Shown here: piece by piece, positions 1 to 7,843 of the stretch | Layout: each line of letters opens with the position of its first letter | Numbering within the stretch: position 1 is the first letter of the stretch | DNA from: DAIRET01 sp036795455 | GTDB taxonomy: Bacteria > Bacteroidota > Ignavibacteria > Ignavibacteriales > Ignavibacteriaceae | Assembly (NCBI GenBank): GCA_036795455.1 | Contig: DAIRET010000052.1 | Location: forward strand, 1 to 16,871 | Reading direction: 5' to 3' | DNA length: 16,871 nucleotides | Translations under genes and position numbers: made by a program | The notes under the pieces: model-generated | Database searches by the model: none | Told to the model about the DNA's origin: nothing | What the model saw: only the letters and a program-made list of their open reading frames with translations

Positions 1-1513
1 CAACTGAAGAGAAAGAATCATCAAGAAGAAGAATAGCCGGTTCAATTACTATTGCTCTTGTGATTGATGCTCTCTGTTTTTGTCCCCCTGAAAGAGTAAT
101 TCCTCTTTCACCTATAATCGTTTCATATCCTTTCGGGAAGTCTTTTACATCTTTATCGAATTGTGCAGTCTTCGCTGCATTAAGCATTGCAGTTTTATCG
201 GGATGTTCAAGTCCGTAACAGAGATTATTCTCAAGAGTATCTGAAAAGAGGAAAGGTTCCTGTTGAACATACCCTATCCTTTTTCTAAGAACATCCAGCG
301 GGATTGTTTTTACATCTTTCCCGTCAATTAATAGTTGTCCTTGAGTAACGTCATAAAGACGGGGAATAAGATTTATCAACGTTGTTTTTCCGCTCCCGGT
401 AGCACCCATAATTGCGAGAGTAGTACCTGCTGGAATTTTTAGGTTAATGTTTTTCAGTACGTCGCCGGAATTATTGTTATACCTGAATGATACGTTTTTA
501 AATTCTAAATCTCCTTTGATGTTATTCAAAGAATAGTCGGTTTCACTTGAATTTTGAATATCGTATGGTTCGTGAAGAATTGTATTTAATCTTTTCATAC
601 TTGCTTCGGCTTGTTGGATAATATTAATCACCCAGCCGAAAGCAATCATAGGCCAGATTAAAATACCGAGATAGATTATCAATGCCGTAATATCTCCGAG
701 AAGTAACTCTCCCTGAATTACTTTGATTCCGCCGGCCCATATTACTATTATTACAGATACCCCGGTAATTAAGAAAAGTATAGGTTGAAACAGAGCTTGA
801 ATTTTTACAAGCCGCATGTTTTTTTGGAGGTATTCTTTACTCAACGTTCTGAATGATTCTATTTCCGATTCTTCCCTTAGATAAGATTTTATTACCCTAA
901 TCCCGGAAAAGTTTTCCTGTGCTTTTGTTGTCAACTCGGAAAATTTTTCCTGAATTGCAGTAAATCTTTGATGAATTTTCTTCCCTACTTTGTAAACGAG
1001 TATGGAGAGAAGCGGTAGTGGAATTAATGAATAAACAGTAACACTGAAGCTAATGGACATCATAATAGTAATGACTATTACAAGGCGGATTAGAGTATCA
1101 ATAGAGTACATAACGGCGGGACCTACGAATGTTCTTACTGCATTAATATCGTTCGTTGCATGAGCCATTAAATTCCCCGTTGATGTATTCTGAAAGTACT
1201 TCAAGGGGAGAAGCTGAATGTGTTTCCAGAAATCACCCCTGAGGTCATATTCGATTTCTCTTGATACTACAATTATTGTTTCTCTAATCAAAAATCGGAA
1301 CACACCTGCAATAAGTGAAGTACCGACAATTAGCAAAGCATAATTCAAAAGATTGCCCGAGGTCGTCTCCTTCTGGAGGAAGTTAATCGAATCTTTTATA
1401 AGTATTGGGATATAAACGTTTCCCGAATTCGAAAGAAGAATAAAAATAATGCCGAAAAAGAGCTTCTTCTTATAGCGTAGAAAATACTTTTTTAATGTTA
1501 AAAGGTTTCGCAT
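1..1513 (-). CDS. ABC exporter half-transporter, MdlA/BmrC-like, C-terminus off window
   Basis: This is the first 504 residues of a fused membrane/ATPase exporter subunit, read from an ATG at 1513 and running off the left edge. The N-terminal half is hydrophobic with several membrane segments (ABC transporter transmembrane type 1). The nucleotide-binding half shows Walker A GATGSGKTT (residues 370-378), the Q-loop region VQQEPF, the signature LSGGQ (474-478) and Walker B ILLLDD (D498-D499). The residue after the Walker B Asp is Asp where an active ATPase has Glu. In known families (E. coli MdlA, Bacillus BmrC/YheI, Thermotoga TM287) this marks the degenerate half of a heterodimeric exporter. 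I infer that a partner with a canonical Glu lies just beyond position 1. A GA-rich stretch lies upstream of the ATG, but a good ribosome site is not obvious. Substrate unknown; multidrug or lipid export is typical. Confidence 0.93.
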   Translation of the reverse strand, partial: MRNLLTLKKYFLRYKKKLFFGIIFILLSNSGNVYIPILIKDSINFLQKETTSGNLLNYALLIVGTSLIAGVFRFLIRETIIVVSREIEYDLRGDFWKHIQLLPLKYFQNTSTGNLMAHATNDINAVRTFVGPAVMYSIDTLIRLVIVITIMMSISFSVTVYSLIPLPLLSILVYKVGKKIHQRFTAIQEKFSELTTKAQENFSGIRVIKSYLREESEIESFRTLSKEYLQKNMRLVKIQALFQPILFLITGVSVIIVIWAGGIKVIQGELLLGDITALIIYLGILIWPMIAFGWVINIIQQAEASMKRLNTILHEPYDIQNSSETDYSLNNIKGDLEFKNVSFRYNNNSGDVLKNINLKIPAGTTLAIMGATGSGKTTLINLIPRLYDVTQGQLLIDGKDVKTIPLDVLRKRIGYVQQEPFLFSDTLENNLCYGLEHPDKTAMLNAAKTAQFDKDVKDFPKGYETIIGERGITLSGGQKQRASITRAIVIEPAILLLDDSFSSV

Positions 1514-1624
1514 AATGTATCGGTTATCTCTTCTTCTCCCACTTTGTTTGTAGTTCCGGGTACGGTTCTTTTTGCTGTGAATAAATAAGTATGGCTGTTT
1601 GCCGGAGTTCTTCTTTTATATATT

Positions 1625-1642
1625 TGTAAAGACATATTTACA
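1625..1642. promoter_or_regulatory. Palindrome TGTAAA-N6-TTTACA, possible operator
   Basis: Perfect 6+6 inverted repeat with a 6-bp spacer, about 110 bp upstream of the ABC exporter start. The geometry suits a dimeric helix-turn-helix regulator. In AT-rich DNA such a repeat can arise by chance, and no regulator gene is adjacent. Confidence 0.2.
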
Positions 1643-1686
1643 GAGAATGCATTAAAAATCAGTTTATTAACCGGGTCAAAATTAAG

Positions 1687-1723
1687 AAAAAAAACGGCAT
1701 AATCTTAATTGCCTGCCGGTTTT
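1687..1723 (-). terminator. Weak terminator-like hairpin with T-tract
   Basis: On the minus strand a CGGCA/TGCCG stem, extended by A:T pairs across one bulged base, is followed directly by eight T residues (complement of 1687-1694). It lies downstream of the stronger terminator at 1811-1843 and upstream of the ABC exporter. It could be a second terminator or an attenuator in the exporter leader. Confidence 0.35.
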
Positions 1724-1803
1724 CTTTATGATAAACAGTTATTTGTAGTGAAAACGAAAGTCCGGTTATAAAAGTTCAGTGAATAAATTTGTACGTTTAT
1801 AAA

Positions 1804-1843
1804 ATAAAAAAGCCTTTTGGCTATACTATACAACCAAAAGGCT
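1804..1843 (-). terminator. Intrinsic terminator of the TerB-like gene
   Basis: Perfect 10-bp stem (AGCCTTTTGG at 1811-1820, CCAAAAGGCT at 1834-1843) with a 13-nt loop. Read on the minus strand it is followed by a T-rich run (TTTTTTATTTT, complement of 1800-1810). It starts about 20 bp after the stop codon of the gene ending at 1864. Confidence 0.85.
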
Positions 1844-1863
1844 AAAAAAGAATAGGAAATAAA

Positions 1864-2304
1864 TCAATGGACTTTAACGTTGTCCAGGCTTTTTATTACC
1901 TCGCTGAACCATTCGTCCGGGATTGCATTTGCATTAGCAATCTCTTTCAACCAATTCAATTCATGCACACACAATTCATTATCCGAAAATGCAAGTTCAA
2001 GTCCTTCCGAAATAAACAATTTTGCGATTTCCGGGTTTGAAAAAATAATCGGTTTTTCCAATATATAATCGTTAGTCATTAGATTTCTAAGTGTTTCTTC
2101 GTAGAAATCTTTGCTGAAACCCATCCGTTTGGCTGCGTCCCTAATTATTTTTTTTTCATTCTCGATAAGACGATTATCCTTTTTTGCAAGTATTAATAGT
2201 CCTCTCAAGTAGTTACTTTTGTCTACAACTGTTAACAAATCATCCCTCCTGACATAAAATTTTGATTCAATGATACTAAAAAGATTTGATAAAAGAAAGC
2301 CCAT
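1864..2304 (-). CDS. TerB-like helical domain protein
   Basis: A soluble, mostly helical protein of 146 residues from the ATG at 2304. Two similar acidic segments, KKDNRLIENEKK and FSDNELCVHELNWL, sit in two halves of the protein. This matches the TerB/DjlA-N fold, in which each half carries a DG/DN-x-(L/I)-x-x-x-E motif that can bind metal. TerB-like proteins are linked to tellurite resistance and envelope stress, but the role of solitary ones is not established. The ATG has no clear ribosome site. Inside the frame, an AGGAGG site (complement of 2245-2250) lies 6 nt before a TTG at 2238, which would give about 124 residues and keep the whole TerB-like region. That TTG may be the real start. 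A strong terminator follows the stop. Confidence 0.75.
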   Translation of the reverse strand: MGFLLSNLFSIIESKFYVRRDDLLTVVDKSNYLRGLLILAKKDNRLIENEKKIIRDAAKRMGFSKDFYEETLRNLMTNDYILEKPIIFSNPEIAKLFISEGLELAFSDNELCVHELNWLKEIANANAIPDEWFSEVIKSLDNVKVH

Positions 2305-2544
2305 ATGGGTTCATAATCTGAAAAAACCAAACAATCCGTTGAATTTATGATCCAAAACAAATTAAGTACAGGATTAATTCATTATTACAGTTAATAGGAT
2401 AGAGTTTTTCTTTTGTAACAGGCTGCCAATACAGCGTGTATTTGTTAATTATTAGCTGCTGTTAAAATAATGAGAAAAATCTTCGATAATAGAATGAATT
2501 ATACCCTTTGATGGAATCGAAAACAGACTAATTAAAGTAAAAGA

Positions 2545-5541
2545 ATGAGTAATAAAATAATAGAGTTGTCAACTAAATACATATGGAAAAGCTATTTTAC
2601 TGTTGGGGTTTTCCTATTTTTTATAAGTAGTATTTTTACCTTGGTGTTTGCCGACTCAAATAAACTTTTCAACATTTCGGAGAAAGGGAATACAACACCG
2701 GCTATCGAAAACGTTAACTGGAATAAAGATAGTGTTATACGTATTGGTGTGTTGGCTAATAGAGGAGAAGACGAATGCTTTAAAAGATGGGCTCCGACTG
2801 CCGGATATCTTTCTCGCAAACTTCATCCATTTAAATTTGTAATTGTACCCCTTTCATTCAATGAAATATATGATGCAATTTTATATAACAGAGTAGAATA
2901 TGTTGCAGCAAATCCGGCTTATTATGCTTGTTTAGAATTTAACGGAAAAGCTCACAGAATTGCCACATTACAGAAAAAAACAAATTTCGGACCAAGCTCA
3001 TCTTTCGGTGGAGTTGTATTTACAAAGTCCACCCGAAAAGATATTAATAACATAAATGATCTTTCAGGAAAAAAATTCTCGGCAGTTGACAGTTTATCTT
3101 TCGGCGGCTGGCATGCTGTATTAAGAGAGATGACAAGAGAAGGAATAAATCCTGAAAAAGATTTTGCTCAACTGATATTCGAAAAAACTCACGATGCTGT
3201 TGTTTATGCGGTTTTGTCAGGCAAATCCGATGCCGGTACTGTAAGAAGCTCACATCTGGAGACAATGGCAAGTGAAGGTTTGATCAGTATGAAGGATTTT
3301 AAACTTATTCACAGTAAGAATATTGAAAATCCTTTATACCCTTACTGGTTATCAACACCACTTTACCCGGAATGGGCATTTGCAGCAGTTACAGGCGTTG
3401 ATGCGGAATTAAGTAAATTAATATCGCGTGAATTGCTTAGTATGCCGCAAAATGATTCAGCTGCAGTATCTAATTTTAGTGCAGGATGGGCAATTCCGCA
3501 AGACTATGCCAGCGTACATGAATTGCTTAGAGAACTTCGTCTTCCTCCATATGAAACATACGGTGAAATTTCCTTTTTTGAAGTAATTGAAAAATACTGG
3601 CTTGTAATTTCATTGTTTCTTATTCTATTGATAGTCTCTTTGATTTTTGGGATGAGAGTTTCTTTTCTCAACAGGAACATAATAAGAATTTCAGATAATC
3701 TTTTGGAAAAAGAGGAATACTTAACTGCTACTTTAAGGTCAATTGGAGATGCGGTAATTGTTACAGATATTTACAGTAATGTGATCAGTCTTAATACAGT
3801 AGCTGAAAAGCTAACAGGGTGGGCTACTACAATTGCGAAAGGTTTATCAATTGATGAAGTATTTAAAATTGTTGAACCAAAGACAGGTGAAAAAGTTCAG
3901 AGTCCGGTATTTGAAGTTATTAAAAATGAACGCACAATTGAACTAAACGAGCATGTTTCACTTCATTCGAAGTCGGGTGAAGTATACCAGATTGCAGACA
4001 CATGTGCCCCGATATTCAACAAAGGGAAAATAATCGGAACGGTTCTTGTTTTTAGGGATGTAAGCAAAGAATACAGATACAAACAGCAGCTGAAAGAAAG
4101 CGAAGAAAAAAGCAGGCTTCTTTCGGAAGTAACGAAAGAAGGTATTCTAATTCACGAAAAAGGGATTACACGCGATGTAAATGCTGCAATTTGCAGAATT
4201 TGCGGTTATTCAAAAGAAGAACTGGTTGGGGAAAACATTGTTAGGCAGGTTGTTCATCCCGACTTTCATGAACTTGTTATCAATAATATTTCATCCGAAT
4301 TTTATCATCCATATGAAATAAAAATAATAAGGAAAGACGGAACCGAGCTTTTCGTGGAAATCGAAGCATATACAATAGAGTGGCAGGATAAAGAAATCAG
4401 AATTGTAGCAGTAAGAGATATTGATGAAAAAAAGAAAGTTACAGAAGCTCTGCGTGAAAATGAATTACAATTCCAAAAAGTAATACACAACCTTCCGATT
4501 TCATTAAGTATAATTACGCTTGAAGGTAAATTGCTATACATTAACCCGAAAGGAATTGAATTATTCGAGTTGTACCTTGAACCGAATGTGGAAAAAAGGA
4601 ATGCAATTGAAGTGTGGGCTAATTCCACAGACCGTCTTGCATGGATAGAAGAACTTAAAAAAAACGGGATGGTAAGGGAGTTCGAAATGTATCTTCAATC
4701 TGCATCGGGAAGAAAGTTTTGGGCTATCGGTAGTGGGATTGTTATTCGTTATCAGAATGAATTGTGTGTTCTTTCTACGCAGATAGATATTACCGGACGA
4801 AAAATACAAGAAGATGCGATAAAAAAACAGAACGAGGAACTCCATTTGATAAATGCAGAAAAGGATAAATTCTTCTCAATTATTGCTCACGACCTCAGAA
4901 GCCCGTTTCAAGGATTTATAGGTTTGTCTAAAAAAATGAGTGAGGATTATTCATCGTATTCAATTAATGAATTGATTAGAATGAATGACTCCTTGCATAA
5001 GTCGGCACTAAACCTATATAAATTGTTAGAGAATCTACTTGAGTGGACTATTATAAGCCGGGGCAAAATGGAATACAAGCTGGAAAGAATTAATGTTTCA
5101 GCAGTAATTAATTCAAGTATTGAACCGTATCATCAAATTGCAAATCAAAAGGAAATCGAAATAGTTAAAGATTGTCCGTTTGAGCTATTTATCTATTCTG
5201 ATTTCAATCTTGTCGGAACAATTATTCGTAACCTGGTTTCGAACGCAGTTAAGTTTACAAATCGGGGAGGTAGGATATTAATTACCGCAAAAGAAAAAGG
5301 ATTTGACAAAGTAGAAATCTCGGTTTCTGATACCGGTATCGGGATACCGGATGATATCATACCCAAACTCTTTAAAATCGACGAAAGAGTAAACAAAGAA
5401 GGAACCGAGGGTGAACCAGGTACAGGATTGGGACTTGTTTTATGTACCGAACTTTTAAAGAAGCAAAAAAGTAAAATTACGATTGAAAGTGAAGTAGGAA
5501 AGGGTTCTACTTTTTCTTTCATTTTGCCGGAATCAGAATAA
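2545..5541 (+). CDS. Hybrid-input sensor histidine kinase: PhnD-like periplasmic domain, three PAS, HisKA-HATPase
   Basis: A 998-residue inner-membrane sensor kinase. A signal anchor (about 17-36, ending VFA-D) is followed by a periplasmic phosphonate-binding-like domain (PhnD family, about 63-335). This begins IRIGVLANRG and has a WAPTAGYL segment, as in TtrS-type sensors. A membrane helix (352-372) leads to PAS1 (about 391-510), PAS2 (523-630) and PAS3 (638-755). The kinase core has the phospho-acceptor H782 in AHDLRSP, N900 in SNAVKF, DTGIGIP at 929 and a G2 box at 959. All catalytic boxes are intact. There is no receiver or Hpt domain and no response regulator in the window, so its target lies elsewhere. 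PhnD-like domains bind small oxyanions or organic ligands; the ligand here is unknown. The next gene, a Cache lipoprotein, may act with it. Confidence 0.93.
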   Translation: MSNKIIELSTKYIWKSYFTVGVFLFFISSIFTLVFADSNKLFNISEKGNTTPAIENVNWNKDSVIRIGVLANRGEDECFKRWAPTAGYLSRKLHPFKFVIVPLSFNEIYDAILYNRVEYVAANPAYYACLEFNGKAHRIATLQKKTNFGPSSSFGGVVFTKSTRKDINNINDLSGKKFSAVDSLSFGGWHAVLREMTREGINPEKDFAQLIFEKTHDAVVYAVLSGKSDAGTVRSSHLETMASEGLISMKDFKLIHSKNIENPLYPYWLSTPLYPEWAFAAVTGVDAELSKLISRELLSMPQNDSAAVSNFSAGWAIPQDYASVHELLRELRLPPYETYGEISFFEVIEKYWLVISLFLILLIVSLIFGMRVSFLNRNIIRISDNLLEKEEYLTATLRSIGDAVIVTDIYSNVISLNTVAEKLTGWATTIAKGLSIDEVFKIVEPKTGEKVQSPVFEVIKNERTIELNEHVSLHSKSGEVYQIADTCAPIFNKGKIIGTVLVFRDVSKEYRYKQQLKESEEKSRLLSEVTKEGILIHEKGITRDVNAAICRICGYSKEELVGENIVRQVVHPDFHELVINNISSEFYHPYEIKIIRKDGTELFVEIEAYTIEWQDKEIRIVAVRDIDEKKKVTEALRENELQFQKVIHNLPISLSIITLEGKLLYINPKGIELFELYLEPNVEKRNAIEVWANSTDRLAWIEELKKNGMVREFEMYLQSASGRKFWAIGSGIVIRYQNELCVLSTQIDITGRKIQEDAIKKQNEELHLINAEKDKFFSIIAHDLRSPFQGFIGLSKKMSEDYSSYSINELIRMNDSLHKSALNLYKLLENLLEWTIISRGKMEYKLERINVSAVINSSIEPYHQIANQKEIEIVKDCPFELFIYSDFNLVGTIIRNLVSNAVKFTNRGGRILITAKEKGFDKVEISVSDTGIGIPDDIIPKLFKIDERVNKEGTEGEPGTGLGLVLCTELLKKQKSKITIESEVGKGSTFSFILPESE

Positions 5542-5556
5542 AGAGTAAATTTAACC

Positions 5557-5590
5557 GCTATTATCCGTTCTTTAATAGCAAATGTTTTTT
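5557..5590 (+). terminator. Possible terminator between kinase and Cache lipoprotein
   Basis: Seven-bp stem GCTATTA (5557-5563) / TAATAGC (5573-5579) with a 9-nt loop, then a run of six T residues at 5585-5590. The stem is AT-rich and the T-run starts 5 nt after it, so it is weak. A partial terminator would separate expression of the two genes. Confidence 0.35.
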
Positions 5591-5624
5591 ACTGAGAACT
5601 ATCATTATATTAGAAAGGAATCAA

Positions 5625-6131
5625 ATGAAAGTATATCGATTCATTTTTACCGTAATTATAACTGCTTTCATTTTTGCATCATGCGGAGATGTGAAAGTTG
5701 AAATTAATCCCGACCTCGGATGGAATAAAAAAATTGCTGTTGCGTATGTCCATTCTTACGCTGAAATGCTCGGACATTCGTTACCTCTTATTGAAGGGGA
5801 TTCTCTCAAAATAGAATTCATCCGGAAAGTAATTGAAAAAGTTAGGTTTTATCCCGATAGCTCAGGTTATTTTTATGCTTACGATTTCGATTGTGTGAAC
5901 ATTGCTCATGCAAGACAAAAAGATATTGTCGGTAAAAACCTGTATAACCATAAAGATGTTAAAGGGAAATATGTAATCCGGGAATTATCGAAAGCTGCTC
6001 AATCCGGCGGCGGTTTTGTAGAATTCTACTGGATTAAACCCGGTACGGAGGAAGAAAAAGAAAAACTTGGTTATGTAGAACCGATTCCCGGTACCGATTA
6101 CTTTATAGGTTCAGGCGTTTACCTGGAGTAG
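5625..6131 (+). CDS. Single-Cache-domain lipoprotein
   Basis: A 168-residue lipoprotein. The signal peptide ends in a lipobox, IFASC, with C20 as the predicted lipidated residue. The mature part resembles a type 2 single Cache domain: YPDSSGYFYAYDF, then a VGKNLYNHKDVKGK segment, then the closing GTDYFIGSGVYLE. Cache domains normally form the extracytoplasmic ligand-binding part of chemoreceptors and kinases. Here the domain stands alone, tethered to the membrane by lipid, with no signalling module. It lies 83 bp after the sensor kinase on the same strand and has a good AAAGGA ribosome site. I infer a small-molecule-binding accessory subunit, perhaps for that kinase. A second possibility is an independent binding protein. 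Ligand unknown. Confidence 0.85.
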   Translation: MKVYRFIFTVIITAFIFASCGDVKVEINPDLGWNKKIAVAYVHSYAEMLGHSLPLIEGDSLKIEFIRKVIEKVRFYPDSSGYFYAYDFDCVNIAHARQKDIVGKNLYNHKDVKGKYVIRELSKAAQSGGGFVEFYWIKPGTEEEKEKLGYVEPIPGTDYFIGSGVYLE

Positions 6132-6153
6132 GAAAAATCTTTACATTTTTTGA

Positions 6154-6261
6154 AAAGAGGCTGTCCTAAATGATTTTATTCCCTTTTTCGATTTCAGTTT
6201 TGTTTGATTAAAACAAATAAATAGGAAACGCAGGGAAGTCCTATTTTAGGACAGCCTCTTT
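6154..6261. repeat. 108-bp element with perfect 17-bp terminal inverted repeats
   Basis: The arms are AAAGAGGCTGTCCTAAA (6154-6170) and its exact reverse complement (6245-6261), separated by 74 bp. Inner hairpins compete with the long stem: GTCCTA-TTT-TAGGAC (6238-6252) uses the right arm, and ATAGGA pairs with TCCTAT nearby. It lies between two convergent genes, 22 bp after one stop and 9 bp before the other. The short T-runs outside the arms make it an imperfect bidirectional terminator. The long loop and long perfect arms also suit a MITE or an insertion-sequence remnant. No target-site duplication is evident. Confidence 0.7.
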
Positions 6262-6270
6262 ATAATAGCT

Positions 6271-6810
6271 TTATTTCCACTTTATAGTACAACCGATAGC
6301 AAATGTTTCGGGAACCGAAACCGGTTCTCCCTTTAATACTTCTTCAATCGCATTCTTGAGATAATGAGTAACAACTTTACTCGGCTCCATCCAGTTATCA
6401 TCAATTTTCCCGATATAAACAAGTTTTCTCTCATTATCGAAAAGGAATAATTCGGGAGTATGTGTGGCTCCGTATGCTTTTGCAACTTCCTGCGTATCAT
6501 CCCTTAAATAGAGAAAATTGAAACCTTTCGATTTTCCTCTTTTAACCATATCTTCAAATGAATCTTCGGGGTAATTTACATCATCGTTGGAATTGATAGC
6601 TACAACCTGTAAACCTTTGCTTTTGTAATCGGACTGCAAGTTGATTATCCTCTGCTCGTAAGCCTGGACATACGGGCAGTGGTTGCAACTGAAGATTACC
6701 AACAATACTTTGTTCTCTTTTAACGATTCTAACGAATAATACTTCCCGTCAATATTCTTTAAGTTGAAGTCAGGTGCTTGACTGCCAATAGTTAATTTTT
6801 GATTTTGCAT
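6271..6810 (-). CDS. AhpC/TSA-TlpA-type thioredoxin-fold protein
   Basis: A 179-residue redoxin without a signal peptide, so probably cytoplasmic. It begins with the family segment GSQAPDFNL, has the redox pair C42-N-H-C45 followed by PY, and the cis-proline segment THTPELF (P119). It ends in a GCTIKWK tail with a third cysteine, C174. This CNHCPY subgroup of AhpC/TSA-like proteins is common in Bacteroidota and related phyla, usually annotated as thioredoxin family. It should act as a thiol-disulfide reductase or peroxidase-like enzyme; the substrate is not known. An AGAGAGG site lies 11 nt before the ATG. It is divergent from the carboxypeptidase gene, with only 64 bp between starts, and convergent with the lipoprotein gene. 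Confidence 0.9.
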   Translation of the reverse strand: MQNQKLTIGSQAPDFNLKNIDGKYYSLESLKENKVLLVIFSCNHCPYVQAYEQRIINLQSDYKSKGLQVVAINSNDDVNYPEDSFEDMVKRGKSKGFNFLYLRDDTQEVAKAYGATHTPELFLFDNERKLVYIGKIDDNWMEPSKVVTHYLKNAIEEVLKGEPVSVPETFAIGCTIKWK

Positions 6811-6858
6811 ATGGATTTTACCTCTCTAAATTATTTTACTATTTTAAACCATCATAAA

Positions 6859-6864
6859 TATAAT
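6859..6864 (+). promoter_or_regulatory. Candidate -10 box TATAAT of the carboxypeptidase gene
   Basis: TATAAT lies 10 bp before the ATG at 6875, in the short divergent region. If used, the mRNA would have almost no leader, which agrees with the lack of a ribosome site there. No good -35 box is seen. Confidence 0.25.
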
Positions 6865-6874
6865 AAGTTTTAAC

Positions 6875-7843
6875 ATGAAAAAAGTCATTTTACTTTTATT
6901 GCTGACAAGCTGGATCGGTTTCAGCCAGGATTATAAACTTGCGGAAGATTTCTATTTCGCCTATGAAAACCTTATGGAAGAAACTCTTTCTCACCGGCTG
7001 ATCAAACATTCCGATATTATCCCTTTGATTGAACAAATCAAAATTAATAAAGATTTCACTGTTACAAAAGTAGGTGAATCTGTCGAGAAGCGGGACATTT
7101 TCTTAATTAAATGGGGTGAAGGGAAGACTAAAATTTTCCTTTGGTCTCAAATGCATGGGGATGAACCGACGGCAACAATGGCTTTATTCGATATTTTCAA
7201 GCTCCTTTCATCAAAAAAAGATTTTAAAGACGTGATACAAAAACTACGGGAAGAACTTACAATCTATTTTATTCCGATGTTAAACCCGGATGGAGCGGAA
7301 CGGTTCCAAAGACGTAATGTTTACGATATTGATATAAATCGTGATGCTTTGCGTCTTGCCACTCCTGAAGCAAAAATTTTAATGGATACTTTCGACAGTT
7401 TAAAAGCCGATTTCGGATTTAATTTACACGACCAGAGTTCGTATTTGACAACCGGACAAACTTATAAATCGGCGGCAATTTCATTTTTAGCCCCTGCTTT
7501 TAATTTTGAACGAACTTACAATGAAGTAAGAGAAAATGCTGCAAAAGTTATTTCAATAATGACCTCAATTCTAAAAAAATACATGCCGGGACACATCGGG
7601 AAATACTCGGATGAATTTGAACCGAGAGCTTTCGGTGATGTTTTTCAGAGTAAAGGAACAAGTACAATATTGATTGAATCCGGTGGATGGAAAAACGACC
7701 CTGAGCGGCAGTACGTTAGAAAGATGAATTTCCTCGCCATAGTGTCGGCTTTTTATTCTATTGCAGACAATACATACAAAGAAGCTGCGACTGACGTTTA
7801 CAAAAACTACCTGAAAATGAACGCTATTTGTACGATATTTTAA
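6875..7843 (+). CDS. Secreted M14 zinc carboxypeptidase, N-terminal catalytic part (frame-shifted gene)
   Basis: A 322-residue ORF holding the whole catalytic domain of an M14-family metallopeptidase. A signal peptide (about 1-17, ending GFSQ) directs export. Zinc ligands are H94-x-x-E97 in MHGDE and H185 in NLHDQ; N155-R156 is the substrate-binding pair and E268 in ILIESGGW the catalytic glutamate. All are intact. The last ten or so residues (about 311-322) look unnatural. The reading frame appears to be lost at the five A residues 7802-7806, after which the protein continues in the -1 frame as the ORF ending at 8331. Restoring one base would give a protein of about 485 residues. Catalysis could survive in the short form. 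Role: trimming peptides or cell-wall fragments in the periplasm or outside the cell (family knowledge). Confidence 0.85.
   Translation: MKKVILLLLLTSWIGFSQDYKLAEDFYFAYENLMEETLSHRLIKHSDIIPLIEQIKINKDFTVTKVGESVEKRDIFLIKWGEGKTKIFLWSQMHGDEPTATMALFDIFKLLSSKKDFKDVIQKLREELTIYFIPMLNPDGAERFQRRNVYDIDINRDALRLATPEAKILMDTFDSLKADFGFNLHDQSSYLTTGQTYKSAAISFLAPAFNFERTYNEVRENAAKVISIMTSILKKYMPGHIGKYSDEFEPRAFGDVFQSKGTSTILIESGGWKNDPERQYVRKMNFLAIVSAFYSIADNTYKEAATDVYKNYLKMNAICTIF

Larger units (their letters stand above)
1514..1863. other. 350-bp gene-free stretch between two leftward genes
   Basis: No convincing gene is seen. It holds the terminator of the TerB-like gene (1811-1843), a second weaker hairpin with a T-tract on the minus strand (about 1687-1723), and an 18-bp palindrome TGTAAA-N6-TTTACA at 1625-1642. 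It should also contain the promoter of the ABC exporter gene, which I could not place confidently. Confidence 0.6.

Noticed and set aside
1880..2068. 62-residue plus-strand ORF opposite the TerB-like gene
   Set aside because: It is antisense to a better-supported gene, has no ribosome site and no recognisable sequence.
2545..5541. Phosphonate uptake system because of the PhnD-like domain
   Set aside because: The domain is fused to a histidine kinase, and no permease or ATPase of a phosphonate transporter is adjacent; it is a sensor domain.
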